Origin: Pontibacter kalidii
GTDB taxonomy: Bacteria; Bacteroidota; Bacteroidia; Cytophagales; Hymenobacteraceae
Reading direction: 5' to 3'
DNA length: 64,000 nt
Assembly: GCF_026278245.1 (NCBI RefSeq)
Contig: NZ_CP111079.1
Span: 4,168,501 to 4,232,500, forward strand
Each line of letters begins with the position of its first letter. The first letter of the stretch is position 1. Under the pieces are notes generated by a model, which did no database searches, had not been told where the DNA came from, and saw only the letters and a program-made list of their open reading frames with translations. Shown here one piece after another: positions 19,372-26,374 of the stretch. A program made the translations under genes and the position numbers.

Positions 19372-20232
19372 TTAGCTACCGACCAATTCGCCGCCATTTA
19401 CGTGGATGACCTGACCGGTAATAAAAGAACCGTCCTCGGAGGCGAGGAACACGTAGGCGGGCGCGACCTCCGATGGCTGCCCGGGGCGTTTAAGCGGCAC
19501 ATCCTGCCCAAACTCCTTCACTTTTTTCTCATCAAAGGAGGCGGGTATGAGCGGGGTCCAGATAGGGCCGGGGGCCACGGCATTAACCCGAATTTTTTTC
19601 TCCGCCAGGTTAGAGGAAAGCGACCGGGTAAAGGAGGTAATGGCGCCCTTAGTGGAGGCGTAGTCCATGAGGTGATGGCTGCCGCGGTAGGAGGTAACGG
19701 AGGTAGAGTTCACAATGGCGCTGCCTTCCTTCATGTGCTCCAGAGCGGCCTTGGTCATATAAAACATCGAGAAGATGTTGGTCTGGAACGTACGCTGGAG
19801 CTGGTCTTTCGAAATGTCCCTCAGGTCGTTTTGCTCGTGCTGCTCGGCGGCGTTGTTGACAAGTATATCCAGCCCCCCCAGCTCCTTTACCACCTGCTGC
19901 ACGGCATTTCTGCAGAATTTTTCATCGCCAATGTCACCGGAGATGATGAGGCCTTTGCGTCCTTCCTGCTCAATCAGTTGCAGGGTGTCTTTGGCGTCTT
20001 TGTCTTCGTTTAAATACACAATGGCCACATCGGCCCCCTCGCGGGCGAAGTGCACAGCCACGGCGCGGCCAATGCCGCTGTCGCCGCCGGTTATCAGGGC
20101 TTTTTTGCCTTTCAGCTTGTCGCTGCCTTTATAGCTGTCCCGGATGTACTCGGGCTGCGGGGTCATTTTATGTTCTTTGCCAGGCTGCTGCTCCTGCTTC
20201 TGCGCAGGCAACTTGGTTGGTTTGTTTGCCAT
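19372..20232 (-). CDS. YghA-like SDR family oxidoreductase (286 aa)
   Basis: A classical short-chain dehydrogenase with the extended N-terminus of the YghA/YhxD general-stress group (KQEQQPGKEHKMTPQPEYI precedes the Rossmann fold). The cofactor motif is TGGDSGIG; NNAA, the catalytic serine in NSTSVTSY, and YASTK (catalytic Tyr and Lys) are present, and VNAVAPGPIWTPL is conserved. It reduces or oxidises a carbonyl/alcohol with NAD(P)(H); the substrate is unknown. I use ATG 20232 (MANKPTKLP); in-frame ATG 20241 and GTG 20262 also exist. Divergent from the pterin dehydratase gene across a roughly 130-bp spacer with TATACTT copies. Confidence 0.9.
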   Translation of the reverse strand: MANKPTKLPAQKQEQQPGKEHKMTPQPEYIRDSYKGSDKLKGKKALITGGDSGIGRAVAVHFAREGADVAIVYLNEDKDAKDTLQLIEQEGRKGLIISGDIGDEKFCRNAVQQVVKELGGLDILVNNAAEQHEQNDLRDISKDQLQRTFQTNIFSMFYMTKAALEHMKEGSAIVNSTSVTSYRGSHHLMDYASTKGAITSFTRSLSSNLAEKKIRVNAVAPGPIWTPLIPASFDEKKVKEFGQDVPLKRPGQPSEVAPAYVFLASEDGSFITGQVIHVNGGELVGS

Positions 20233-20361
20233 AGTTTTCATAGTTTTATGTGAGGCTGCCACTCAGGGCAGTTCCATACTATACGCCTGCGTTTTTAGGC
20301 TGGTTATCCCGGCTCGTAATCTTATACTTGCAGCAGCCGTTTATACTTTAAATTATACCTT

Positions 20362-20613
20362 ATGTGGAGAGAAGAAGAAAACAGCCTGAAACGCAGCCTC
20401 ACGTTCAAAGACTTTAAGCAGGCGCTAGCCTTTATGAACGCGGTAGGCGAGGTGGCCGAGGAGATGAACCACCATCCCTGGTGGAGCAATGTGTATAATA
20501 AGGTAGCCATAGAGCTCACCACCCACGATGCCGGCAACACCGTCACGGAGAAAGACCTGGCGCTGGCCCGGCGTATTGACGAGATTTATGACCGCATGAT
20601 GGCTGGCAACTAA
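20362..20613 (+). CDS. 4a-hydroxytetrahydrobiopterin (pterin-4a-carbinolamine) dehydratase
   Basis: An 83-residue PCD/DCoH-type dehydratase that removes water from 4a-hydroxy-tetrahydropterin, recycling the cofactor of aromatic amino acid hydroxylases; in bacteria lacking these it may serve molybdopterin. The catalytic signature EMNHHPWWSNVYNKV is at residues 34-48 with His37, His38 and Pro39, followed by VAIELTTHDAGNTVTEKDLALA, typical of the family. Length is slightly short but complete. It heads a run of plus-strand genes leading into rsmI; no hydroxylase is nearby. Confidence 0.93.
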   Translation: MWREEENSLKRSLTFKDFKQALAFMNAVGEVAEEMNHHPWWSNVYNKVAIELTTHDAGNTVTEKDLALARRIDEIYDRMMAGN

Positions 20614-20735
20614 TTGCTGATTGGTAATTGTTAATTGCTGTTGTTCTCAGCTTAAAAGCTTTTGCTGTGTTGCATCCGGCTCCTATACGTTACCCTATAA
20701 ACCAAACAACCAGCAATTATCAACCAACAATTAAG
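20611..20735. repeat. AT-rich inverted repeat spacer before rsmI (TTGCTGATTGTTAA type)
   Basis: The gap between the pterin dehydratase and rsmI contains TAATTGCTGATTGGTAATTG and, about 70 bp later, words of the opposite sense (CAGCAATTATCAACCAACAA). It is the same spacer family as at 5597-5690 and 57542-57612, again between two co-directional genes. Confidence 0.55.
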
Positions 20736-20750
20736 TCGTATCTTTACGCC

Positions 20751-21461
20751 ATGCAGGAACCGGAAAAGACAAGTTTATACCTGGTGCCGACACCCATCGG
20801 CAACCTGGAGGATATCACGCTGCGGGCCATCAGGATACTGAAGGAGGTGGACGTTATACTGGCCGAGGACACACGCACCAGCGGCAAGCTGCTGCAGCAC
20901 CTGGGCATTGAGAAGCGCATGCACAGCCACCACCTGCACAACGAGCACAAAGCCACCGCCCATTTAGTAGACCGCCTGAAGGCAGGGGAGGTGATGGCCC
21001 TGATCTCAGACGCGGGCACGCCCGGCATCTCGGACCCCGGCTTCTACCTGGTGCGCGAGTGCCTCAAAAACGACATCAAGGTAGAATGCCTGCCGGGAGC
21101 CACGGCCTTTGTGCCGGCGCTGGTAAAGTCCGGCTTCAGCACCGACCGCTTTACCTTTGAAGGATTCCTGCCCATAAAGAAAGGGCGCCAGACGCGCCTG
21201 CAGAGCCTGGCCGAGGAGGAGCGCACCATGATCTTCTATGAGTCGCCGCACCGCCTGCTCAAAACGCTCGCGCAGTTTAAGGAGTATTTCGGAGGGGAGC
21301 GCGAAGCCTCTGTTTCACGTGAAATCTCCAAAATGTTTGAGGAGACCATCAACGGCACCCTGGAGGAGCTGATTCATACTTTCTCCAACAAAGCCATCAA
21401 AGGGGAATTTGTGCTAGTGGTGTCCGGAGCCGCCAAAGGAGGCAAAGCCGATAAAGAATAA
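20751..21461 (+). CDS. rsmI: 16S rRNA (cytidine(1402)-2'-O)-methyltransferase
   Basis: RsmI methylates the 2'-hydroxyl of C1402 in the decoding centre of 16S rRNA using SAM. The tetrapyrrole-methylase fold signatures are present: LVPTPIGNLEDITLRA at the N-terminus, AEDTRTSGKLL, ISDAGTPGISDPG and CLPGATAFVPAL. I start at ATG 20751 (MQEPEKTSLY) because an upstream in-frame extension to 20628 is repeat spacer and not protein-like. At 236 aa it is a short but complete RsmI. Positions 21311-21326 inside the gene match the parS consensus at 14 of 16 bases (listed separately). The next gene starts one base past its stop. Confidence 0.96.
   Translation: MQEPEKTSLYLVPTPIGNLEDITLRAIRILKEVDVILAEDTRTSGKLLQHLGIEKRMHSHHLHNEHKATAHLVDRLKAGEVMALISDAGTPGISDPGFYLVRECLKNDIKVECLPGATAFVPALVKSGFSTDRFTFEGFLPIKKGRQTRLQSLAEEERTMIFYESPHRLLKTLAQFKEYFGGEREASVSREISKMFEETINGTLEELIHTFSNKAIKGEFVLVVSGAAKGGKADKE
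21311..21326. promoter_or_regulatory. parS-like site inside rsmI (14/16 match)
   Basis: TGTTTCACGTGAAATC matches the ParB-binding consensus TGTTTCACGTGAAACA at 14 of 16 positions, with the whole central TTTCACGTGAAA intact. It is coding, reading V-S-R-E-I. A perfect site exists at 63274-63289. It may be a weaker genuine site or a coincidence of a conserved RsmI motif. Confidence 0.5.
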
Positions 21462-21462
21462 G

Positions 21463-22698
21463 ATGAAGAATTACCTGAAAAAGATCTCGCTGGCGTTGTT
21501 GCTCAGCATGTTCACCCTGCCAACCTGGGCGCAGTTTGAAGATATGGCGCTCTCGCCGGAGGCAAAGATCAGCCTCATCACCTGCTCGCCGGGGCCTGAC
21601 CTGTACGCCATCTTCGGGCACAGCGCCGTGCGCGTAAACGACCCGGCCACCGGCATGGACGTGGTCTTTAACTACGGCACGTTTGATTTCGACGAGCCCA
21701 ACTTCTACCTTAAGTTCGCGCAGGGCAAGCTCCGCTACAAGCTGTCTGCAGCGCACTTCCGCGACTTCGTGTACAGCTATACCATGGACAACCGCTCGGT
21801 GTATGAGCAGGAGTTCAATTTTACCGAGGCGCAGAAGCAGCAGTACTGGAATTTCCTGACGCACAACTACCTGCCCGAGAACCGCTTCTACCTCTACGAT
21901 TTTTTCTTTGATAACTGCGCCACCCGCATCCGCGACGGCATAGAAGCGACCTTCCCCAACCAACTGGCCTTCAACATCAGCCACTTCGATAAAGGCTACA
22001 GCTTCCGCAACCTCATCGATTTATACTTAGGTCCGCAGCCGTGGGGCGATTTCGGCATCGACATAGCCCTGGGTGCCCGCATCGATCAGGAGGCAACGCC
22101 TTACCAGTACATGTTCCTGCCGGATTATTTGGCGAAAGGCTTAGGCAGCGCCACCATCTCCCAGAATGGCAAGACTGCGCCACTGACACTGGAGCAGAAG
22201 GTGATCTTTGAACGCGACCCTTCCCAGCCGCTAGAGGCCGGCTGGTTTACGCCACAGCTGTTGTTCTGGACTTTCCTGCTGATCGTGGTTGCCCTTACGG
22301 TGATGGATTTTATCAAACGCCGCCGCAGCCGCGTATTCGATATGGCGTTCTTCTTTATGCTGGGCGTGCTGGGCATTGTGGTGCTGCTGCTCTGGTTTGC
22401 CACCGACCACCAGGCCACTGCCTACAACTTCAACCTGCTCTGGGCCATCCCCACACATGCCGTGGTTGCCTTTTTCCTGGGCCAAATCATACTTGTGGAG
22501 TGGGTGCGCAAGTACATGCTGGTTACCGCCATCATCACGACCGTGGCGCTTATCGGCTGGCCGCTGTGGCCGCAAATGTACCATGCCGCTTTCCTGCCCA
22601 TTATGGTGGCCGCCGTACTTAGAGGCGCCTACGCCGTATGGTTCTCTAAAAAGGCACAAGCCCTGGCACATCCACAAAGTATAGCACAAAAGATATGA
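21463..22698 (+). CDS. DUF4105 / Lnb N-terminal periplasmic-domain protein (411 aa)
   Basis: A membrane-attached periplasmic protein. It has a signal peptide (residues 1-23, ending TWAQ) and then a DUF4105-like cysteine-protease-fold domain, the same domain as the periplasmic part of Lnb lipoprotein acyltransferase: LITCSPGPDLYAIFGHSAVRV carries the invariant His, and YDFFFDNCATRIRD the invariant Asn-Cys. The C-terminal third has about four membrane segments (near 268-385) in place of the usual layout. Lnb transfers an acyl chain to the lipoprotein N-terminus in some Firmicutes; whether Bacteroidota homologues do the same is not established. Starts one base after rsmI and overlaps the next gene by 4 bp (ATGA). 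Confidence 0.85.
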   Translation: MKNYLKKISLALLLSMFTLPTWAQFEDMALSPEAKISLITCSPGPDLYAIFGHSAVRVNDPATGMDVVFNYGTFDFDEPNFYLKFAQGKLRYKLSAAHFRDFVYSYTMDNRSVYEQEFNFTEAQKQQYWNFLTHNYLPENRFYLYDFFFDNCATRIRDGIEATFPNQLAFNISHFDKGYSFRNLIDLYLGPQPWGDFGIDIALGARIDQEATPYQYMFLPDYLAKGLGSATISQNGKTAPLTLEQKVIFERDPSQPLEAGWFTPQLLFWTFLLIVVALTVMDFIKRRRSRVFDMAFFFMLGVLGIVVLLLWFATDHQATAYNFNLLWAIPTHAVVAFFLGQIILVEWVRKYMLVTAIITTVALIGWPLWPQMYHAAFLPIMVAAVLRGAYAVWFSKKAQALAHPQSIAQKI

Positions 22699-23498
22699 AC
22701 CTGAACCAACTGGCTAACAACCTGAACATACTTTGCCGCAGCGTCGGCGCTTTTATACAGAAGGAAGGAGAAGGCTTTGAGCGCTCCAGCATCGAGCAGA
22801 AGGGCTTTAACGACCTGGTTTCTTATGTGGACAAGGAGGCGGAGCAGAAACTGGTGGAAGGCCTGCGCAAGCTGCTCCCCGAGGCCGGCTTCATTACTGA
22901 GGAAGGCACCGACACCACCCGGGGCGAGCGTCTTAACTGGGTAATCGACCCCCTGGACGGCACCACCAACTTTATACACGGCCTGCCAGCCTACTGCGTG
23001 AGCGTGGGCCTGATGGACGGCGAGGAGGTAGTGCTGGGCACCGTGTTCGACCCGAACCGCGACGAGTGTTTCTGGGCCTACAAAGGCGGCGGCGCCTTCT
23101 GCAACGATACACCGATAAAGGTTTCTGATGCCCCGGCCCTGCAGGATGGCCTTATCGCCACCGGCTTTCCTTATTATGATTTTGGCCTGACGCAGCAGTA
23201 CCTGCAGGTGCTGGGCGCTTTTATGTCTCGGTCGCATGGGATACGGCGCATAGGCTCGGCTGCGCTGGACCTGGTATACGTGGCCTGCGGCCGTTTCGAG
23301 GGCTTCTTCGAGTACAACCTGAATGCCTGGGACGTGGCAGCAGGCGTTATTATTGTGCAGGAGGCCGGCGGAAGGCTCAGCAAATTTACCGGGGATGGCG
23401 ATGTTGTCTTTGGACGGGAGATCGTGGCCAGCAACGGCAACGTGCACCCGGAGATGCTGCAGACCATCGGCGAGTTCTGGAAAAAGCCCGTGGCCTAA
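22695..23498 (+). CDS. Inositol-1-monophosphatase family protein (SuhB-like, 267 aa)
   Basis: A Mg-dependent phosphatase of the IMPase/FIG superfamily. The metal-binding motif DPLDGTTNF (residues 85-93), the upstream Glu pair FITEEG and the C-terminal WDVAAGVIIVQEAGG are all intact. It hydrolyses myo-inositol phosphate or a related sugar phosphate; SuhB homologues also act as rRNA transcription/maturation factors. Start ATG overlaps the preceding stop (ATGA), so translation is probably coupled, placing it in the rsmI operon. Confidence 0.93.
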   Translation: MNLNQLANNLNILCRSVGAFIQKEGEGFERSSIEQKGFNDLVSYVDKEAEQKLVEGLRKLLPEAGFITEEGTDTTRGERLNWVIDPLDGTTNFIHGLPAYCVSVGLMDGEEVVLGTVFDPNRDECFWAYKGGGAFCNDTPIKVSDAPALQDGLIATGFPYYDFGLTQQYLQVLGAFMSRSHGIRRIGSAALDLVYVACGRFEGFFEYNLNAWDVAAGVIIVQEAGGRLSKFTGDGDVVFGREIVASNGNVHPEMLQTIGEFWKKPVA

Positions 23499-23529
23499 AC
23501 TTTTTATACTTCTTAAAGGTTTCTAAAGT

Positions 23530-23709
23530 ATGATCCAGCAAGTCCTCATTCTGCTTATTTTTCTGGCGGCGGTAGCCTACATGCTGCGCATGGTGTACCA
23601 GGTGTTCTCGGCCAAGAGCGGCTGCGCCAAGAGCTGCGGCGCCTGCTCCTCCATCGACTTTAAGAAGATACAGCAGGACCTGGAGAAATCAGCGATCAAT
23701 AAACAATGA
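23530..23709 (+). CDS. Small Cys-rich single-pass membrane protein, FeoB-associated type (59 aa)
   Basis: A 59-codon ORF: one N-terminal membrane segment (QVLILLIFLAAVAYMLRMVY) followed by a cysteine cluster with C32, C36 and a GACSS motif (SGCAKSCGACSS), then a charged tail. This layout is that of the FeoB-associated Cys-rich membrane protein family, in which the cysteines may hold a metal. The gene starts 31 bp after the inositol phosphatase stop on the same strand and is probably the last gene of that operon. No feoA/feoB gene is in the window. Its stop lies at the edge of a 9-bp inverted repeat (23713-23758). Confidence 0.7.
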   Translation: MIQQVLILLIFLAAVAYMLRMVYQVFSAKSGCAKSCGACSSIDFKKIQQDLEKSAINKQ

Positions 23710-23712
23710 GCA

Positions 23713-23758
23713 ATGAATGGTTTGGCCTGGCCAGCCACCGGTACGCAGCACCATTCAT
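23713..23758. repeat. Short inverted repeat ATGAATGGT/ACCATTCAT
   Basis: Perfect 9-bp arms at 23713-23721 and 23750-23758 flank a GC-rich centre that itself has partial symmetry (TGGCCTGGCCA). It follows the end of the rsmI operon and could be a weak terminator or a short dispersed repeat. Confidence 0.4.
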
Positions 23759-23856
23759 CACTCCCTACGCACTATTCGTGACCAAACTCCGTATCTAAAC
23801 TTTGTTTTTGCGTATAGTTCTATACTTAAGAGTAGAACCACTTAAAACGATATACC

Positions 23857-24195
23857 ATGCAAGATAAAGTTGAAGAGAGATCTTTGGTGAATGTGCTGAA
23901 CCGCCTTCGCAAGGATGGCTACAAGTATGATTTTAAGGTAGGGCGGGATGGAAAGCTCTGTACCATGGAAGAGAAGGAGTCTTTTGCCCCAGACCAGGTG
24001 CGTATCGTGGACCACTATCGCTTTGAGGGCGAGAGCAACCCGGACGACATGTCTATACTTTACGCGCTGGAAACTGCTAGCGGCCTGAAAGGAACTATCT
24101 CCAACTCGTACGGCCCTTACGCCGACGAGAATGTGGACACGTTCCTGAAGCAGGTGGAGGATCTAGGCAAAAACCTGGATAAGAATGACAAGTAA
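23857..24195 (+). CDS. Conserved hypothetical protein, Bacteroidota-type (112 aa)
   Basis: A soluble 112-residue protein with two recognisable stretches: VNVLNRLRKDGYKYDFKV near the N-terminus, and IVDHYRFEGESNPDDMSILYALE followed by GLKGTISNSYGPYAD. I recall short Bacteroidota proteins with the same RFEGxSNPDD and YGxYAD pattern that databases label, probably wrongly, phosphoribosylpyrophosphate synthetase; no PRPP-binding motif is present here. The function is unknown. It stands alone between the Cys-rich gene and a convergent terminator, with TATACTT about 35 bp upstream. Confidence 0.75.
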   Translation: MQDKVEERSLVNVLNRLRKDGYKYDFKVGRDGKLCTMEEKESFAPDQVRIVDHYRFEGESNPDDMSILYALETASGLKGTISNSYGPYADENVDTFLKQVEDLGKNLDKNDK

Positions 24196-24232
24196 AACAG
24201 GAAGGGCCGGTGCAATACCGGCCCTTCCTGTT
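24196..24232. terminator. Bidirectional terminator between convergent genes
   Basis: A perfect 15-bp stem, AACAGGAAGGGCCGG (24196-24210) with its complement at 24218-24232, around a 7-nt loop. It lies directly after the 112-aa gene and 28 bp past the stop of the MscS gene on the other strand. Confidence 0.85.
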
Positions 24233-24259
24233 GCTGCTAAAGCATAAAGCCAAAGCCAC

Positions 24260-25195
24260 CTAGGGGTTGCTTCCGCCAAGTTGCTGCCCGTTTTTAACGG
24301 AGGCACTCATGGCCGCCTTTAGCTCCTCACTTAGCTTATCGCCTCCCTTTATAGCAAAATCCAGCGTACGGATCGGGAACGGGATCAGGATCTCATTTTC
24401 ATCAAAGGCCTTTTTGATCTTGATGATGGCATCGCTCTTGGCTGCTATGTAGTCCAGCTGCTTTTTGTAGTGAATCCAGAAACGGGCCTTAAAGTTGATG
24501 GAACTGTCGCCGAAGGCGTCATACATCACCTGGATCTCCTTGCCCTTCACACGGTTTTTCACCTCCTGCAGCGCCTCTATCACCACCTGCTGCACCCGTT
24601 CCAGGTCTTCCCCATACGACACCCCCACCTCCAGGTCTACCCGCCGGGTGCCGCGCACAGAGAAATTGGTAACCGGGTTCTCGAACACCATTTTGTTTGG
24701 CAGCCAAACCATCTCGCCTGTTACCTGCCGTATGTCGATGGTGCGCAGCGTGATACGCTCTATCGTGCCGGTGTAGTCGTTGGTTTCGATGAAGTCGCCC
24801 ACCCTGAATGGCTTGCGTATGGCAATAATAATCCCTGCTATAAAGTTGGCGGCAATATCCTGGAAGGCAAAGCCCAGCGCCAGTCCTATAATACCCACAC
24901 CTGCCAGCAGCGAGACAACCAGCTTATCCAACCCCACCACATTGAGCGCCATGAAGAACCCAATGCTAAGCATGATGATGTAGATGATCGTGAGGGCCAG
25001 ATTGTTCAGGGCTGTACTATGTGAGAAGCGTCCTATGATTTTTCCCAGCGAGTTGCGGATGACTCTGGCCAGAAAGAAGGTCAGGACCAGCACCAGCAGG
25101 GCCACGAGGATGTTCGGCAGCAGCAGCACGGCATGCTTGCCCCAGGCCTCCAGCTTACTCAACAGCAGCTCCAGGGCATCGTTAATGTCTTTCAT
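24260..25195 (-). CDS. MscS-family small-conductance mechanosensitive channel (311 aa)
   Basis: An inner-membrane channel that opens on hypo-osmotic shock. Three membrane segments (about 22-45, 63-88, 92-125) precede the MscS beta domain. The pore helix carries AGVGIIGLALGFAFQDIAANFIAG, matching the Gly/Ala-packed TM3 of MscS, and the next stretch IRKPFRVGDFIE is the hallmark of the family. Length (311) is close to E. coli MscS (286). Minus strand, next to the radical SAM gene but separated by about 33 bp; functional linkage is not implied. Confidence 0.93.
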   Translation of the reverse strand: MKDINDALELLLSKLEAWGKHAVLLLPNILVALLVLVLTFFLARVIRNSLGKIIGRFSHSTALNNLALTIIYIIMLSIGFFMALNVVGLDKLVVSLLAGVGIIGLALGFAFQDIAANFIAGIIIAIRKPFRVGDFIETNDYTGTIERITLRTIDIRQVTGEMVWLPNKMVFENPVTNFSVRGTRRVDLEVGVSYGEDLERVQQVVIEALQEVKNRVKGKEIQVMYDAFGDSSINFKARFWIHYKKQLDYIAAKSDAIIKIKKAFDENEILIPFPIRTLDFAIKGGDKLSEELKAAMSASVKNGQQLGGSNP

Positions 25196-25228
25196 AAAGT
25201 GTGTTCAAGTTGATATCGATCCAAAAGT

Positions 25229-26251
25229 CTAAGCCCATACCTTCGTGCCCTCGGTGCAGTTGCGGCACATCTCCACCTCGCTGCGGGAGCGCAGCACCTG
25301 CTGCCTGAACGAATTATACTTCTCGCCGCGCCACACCTGGGCAAAGCTCTGCCGCTGCAGGTCGCCCTGGCGGTACTCGGCGTCCTTGTCAAAGCAGCAG
25401 GGCACCACCAAGCCGTCCCAGGTGATCACGCAGGAGTGCCACATCTTCCAGCAGTGGTTGAGCAGCTTGTTTTTGATGCTGTAGCTGCCGTTGCCGTTGT
25501 TGCTGTACCTGGAGTAATAATCTATTGTCGGGATAAGCGGAGAGCCGTTCTCATAGTCGTATATCTGCGCCGTCTTGAACACCACCTCATCCACACCCAG
25601 CTCCTTTGCCAGCTCTTTCACGTCCTCCAGCTGATGCTCGTTGGGGCGCACCACCAGAAACTGGAACATGATGTGCGGCGTCTTCGACTTCAGCTCCTTC
25701 TTCCACTTCACCACGTTGCGCGTGCCCTCAAGCACTTTCTCCAGCTTGCCCCCCACACGGTAGGCAGCGTACGTTTCCTGCGTGGTGCCGTCTATCGACA
25801 CGATGAGCCTGTCCAGCCCCGACTCCACGGTTTTCCGGGCGGTGGCGTCGTCGAGGAAGTGCGCGTTGGTGGAGGTGGCCGTGTAGATGCCACGGTCCGA
25901 GGCATACTTTACCAGCTCCAGAAAGCTCTTATGCAGGTAGGGCTCGCCCTGGAAATAGAAGATCAGGTACATCAGCCGACGGTGCAGCTGGTCTATGGTG
26001 TCTTTAAAGAGCTCGTTCTGCAGCATGCCGGTGGGGCGGGAGAAGGAGCGCAGGCCGCTGGGGCACTCCGGGCAACGCAGGTTGCAGGAGGTAGTGGGCT
26101 CCAGCGAGATGCTGAGCGGGTAGCCCCAGTGCGTTGCCTTGCCGGTGAGCTTGGAGTATAGGTAACTGCCTACCACCTGCAGCGCATTCAGCGCGCGCAG
26201 CGGCGTCAGTTTTGATAAAAAGTTAAACCCATCGGCTAAATGAAGTGCCAT
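25229..26251 (-). CDS. Radical SAM/SPASM-domain protein (340 aa)
   Basis: A radical SAM enzyme: the Cys triad CNLRCPEC at residues 56-63 (C56, C60, C63) binds the 4Fe-4S cluster that cleaves SAM. The C-terminus has a SPASM-like cysteine set: CWKMWHSCVITWDGLVVPCC and the terminal CRNC, expected to hold auxiliary clusters. SPASM enzymes often modify peptides or act in cofactor maturation, but no precursor peptide is evident beside it, and many Bacteroidota members sit near glycan genes. The substrate is unknown. Confidence 0.88.
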   Translation of the reverse strand: MALHLADGFNFLSKLTPLRALNALQVVGSYLYSKLTGKATHWGYPLSISLEPTTSCNLRCPECPSGLRSFSRPTGMLQNELFKDTIDQLHRRLMYLIFYFQGEPYLHKSFLELVKYASDRGIYTATSTNAHFLDDATARKTVESGLDRLIVSIDGTTQETYAAYRVGGKLEKVLEGTRNVVKWKKELKSKTPHIMFQFLVVRPNEHQLEDVKELAKELGVDEVVFKTAQIYDYENGSPLIPTIDYYSRYSNNGNGSYSIKNKLLNHCWKMWHSCVITWDGLVVPCCFDKDAEYRQGDLQRQSFAQVWRGEKYNSFRQQVLRSRSEVEMCRNCTEGTKVWA

Positions 26252-26307
26252 AGAAGTATACAGGTGCTATGGCAGCAGCTAGAGGTACTGCTTTCTGCCA
26301 AAATAAA

Positions 26308-26330
26308 GGGGCAGCCGCTCTGGCTGCCCC
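26308..26330 (-). terminator. Terminator of the baeRF gene
   Basis: A 9-bp GC-rich stem, GGGGCAGCC (26308-26316) with GGCTGCCCC (26322-26330), followed on the minus strand by a T-rich tract. It is 45 bp past the stop of the gene to its right. Confidence 0.8.
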
Positions 26331-26374
26331 ACTAAATTATACTTTTTGCCGCTAACAGCCAAAAGAGTGGCCAT

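Noticed and set aside
25229..26251. Radical SAM protein as part of a RiPP cluster
   Set aside because: No precursor peptide, peptidase or exporter gene lies near it; nearest genes are an MscS channel and a baeRF protein.
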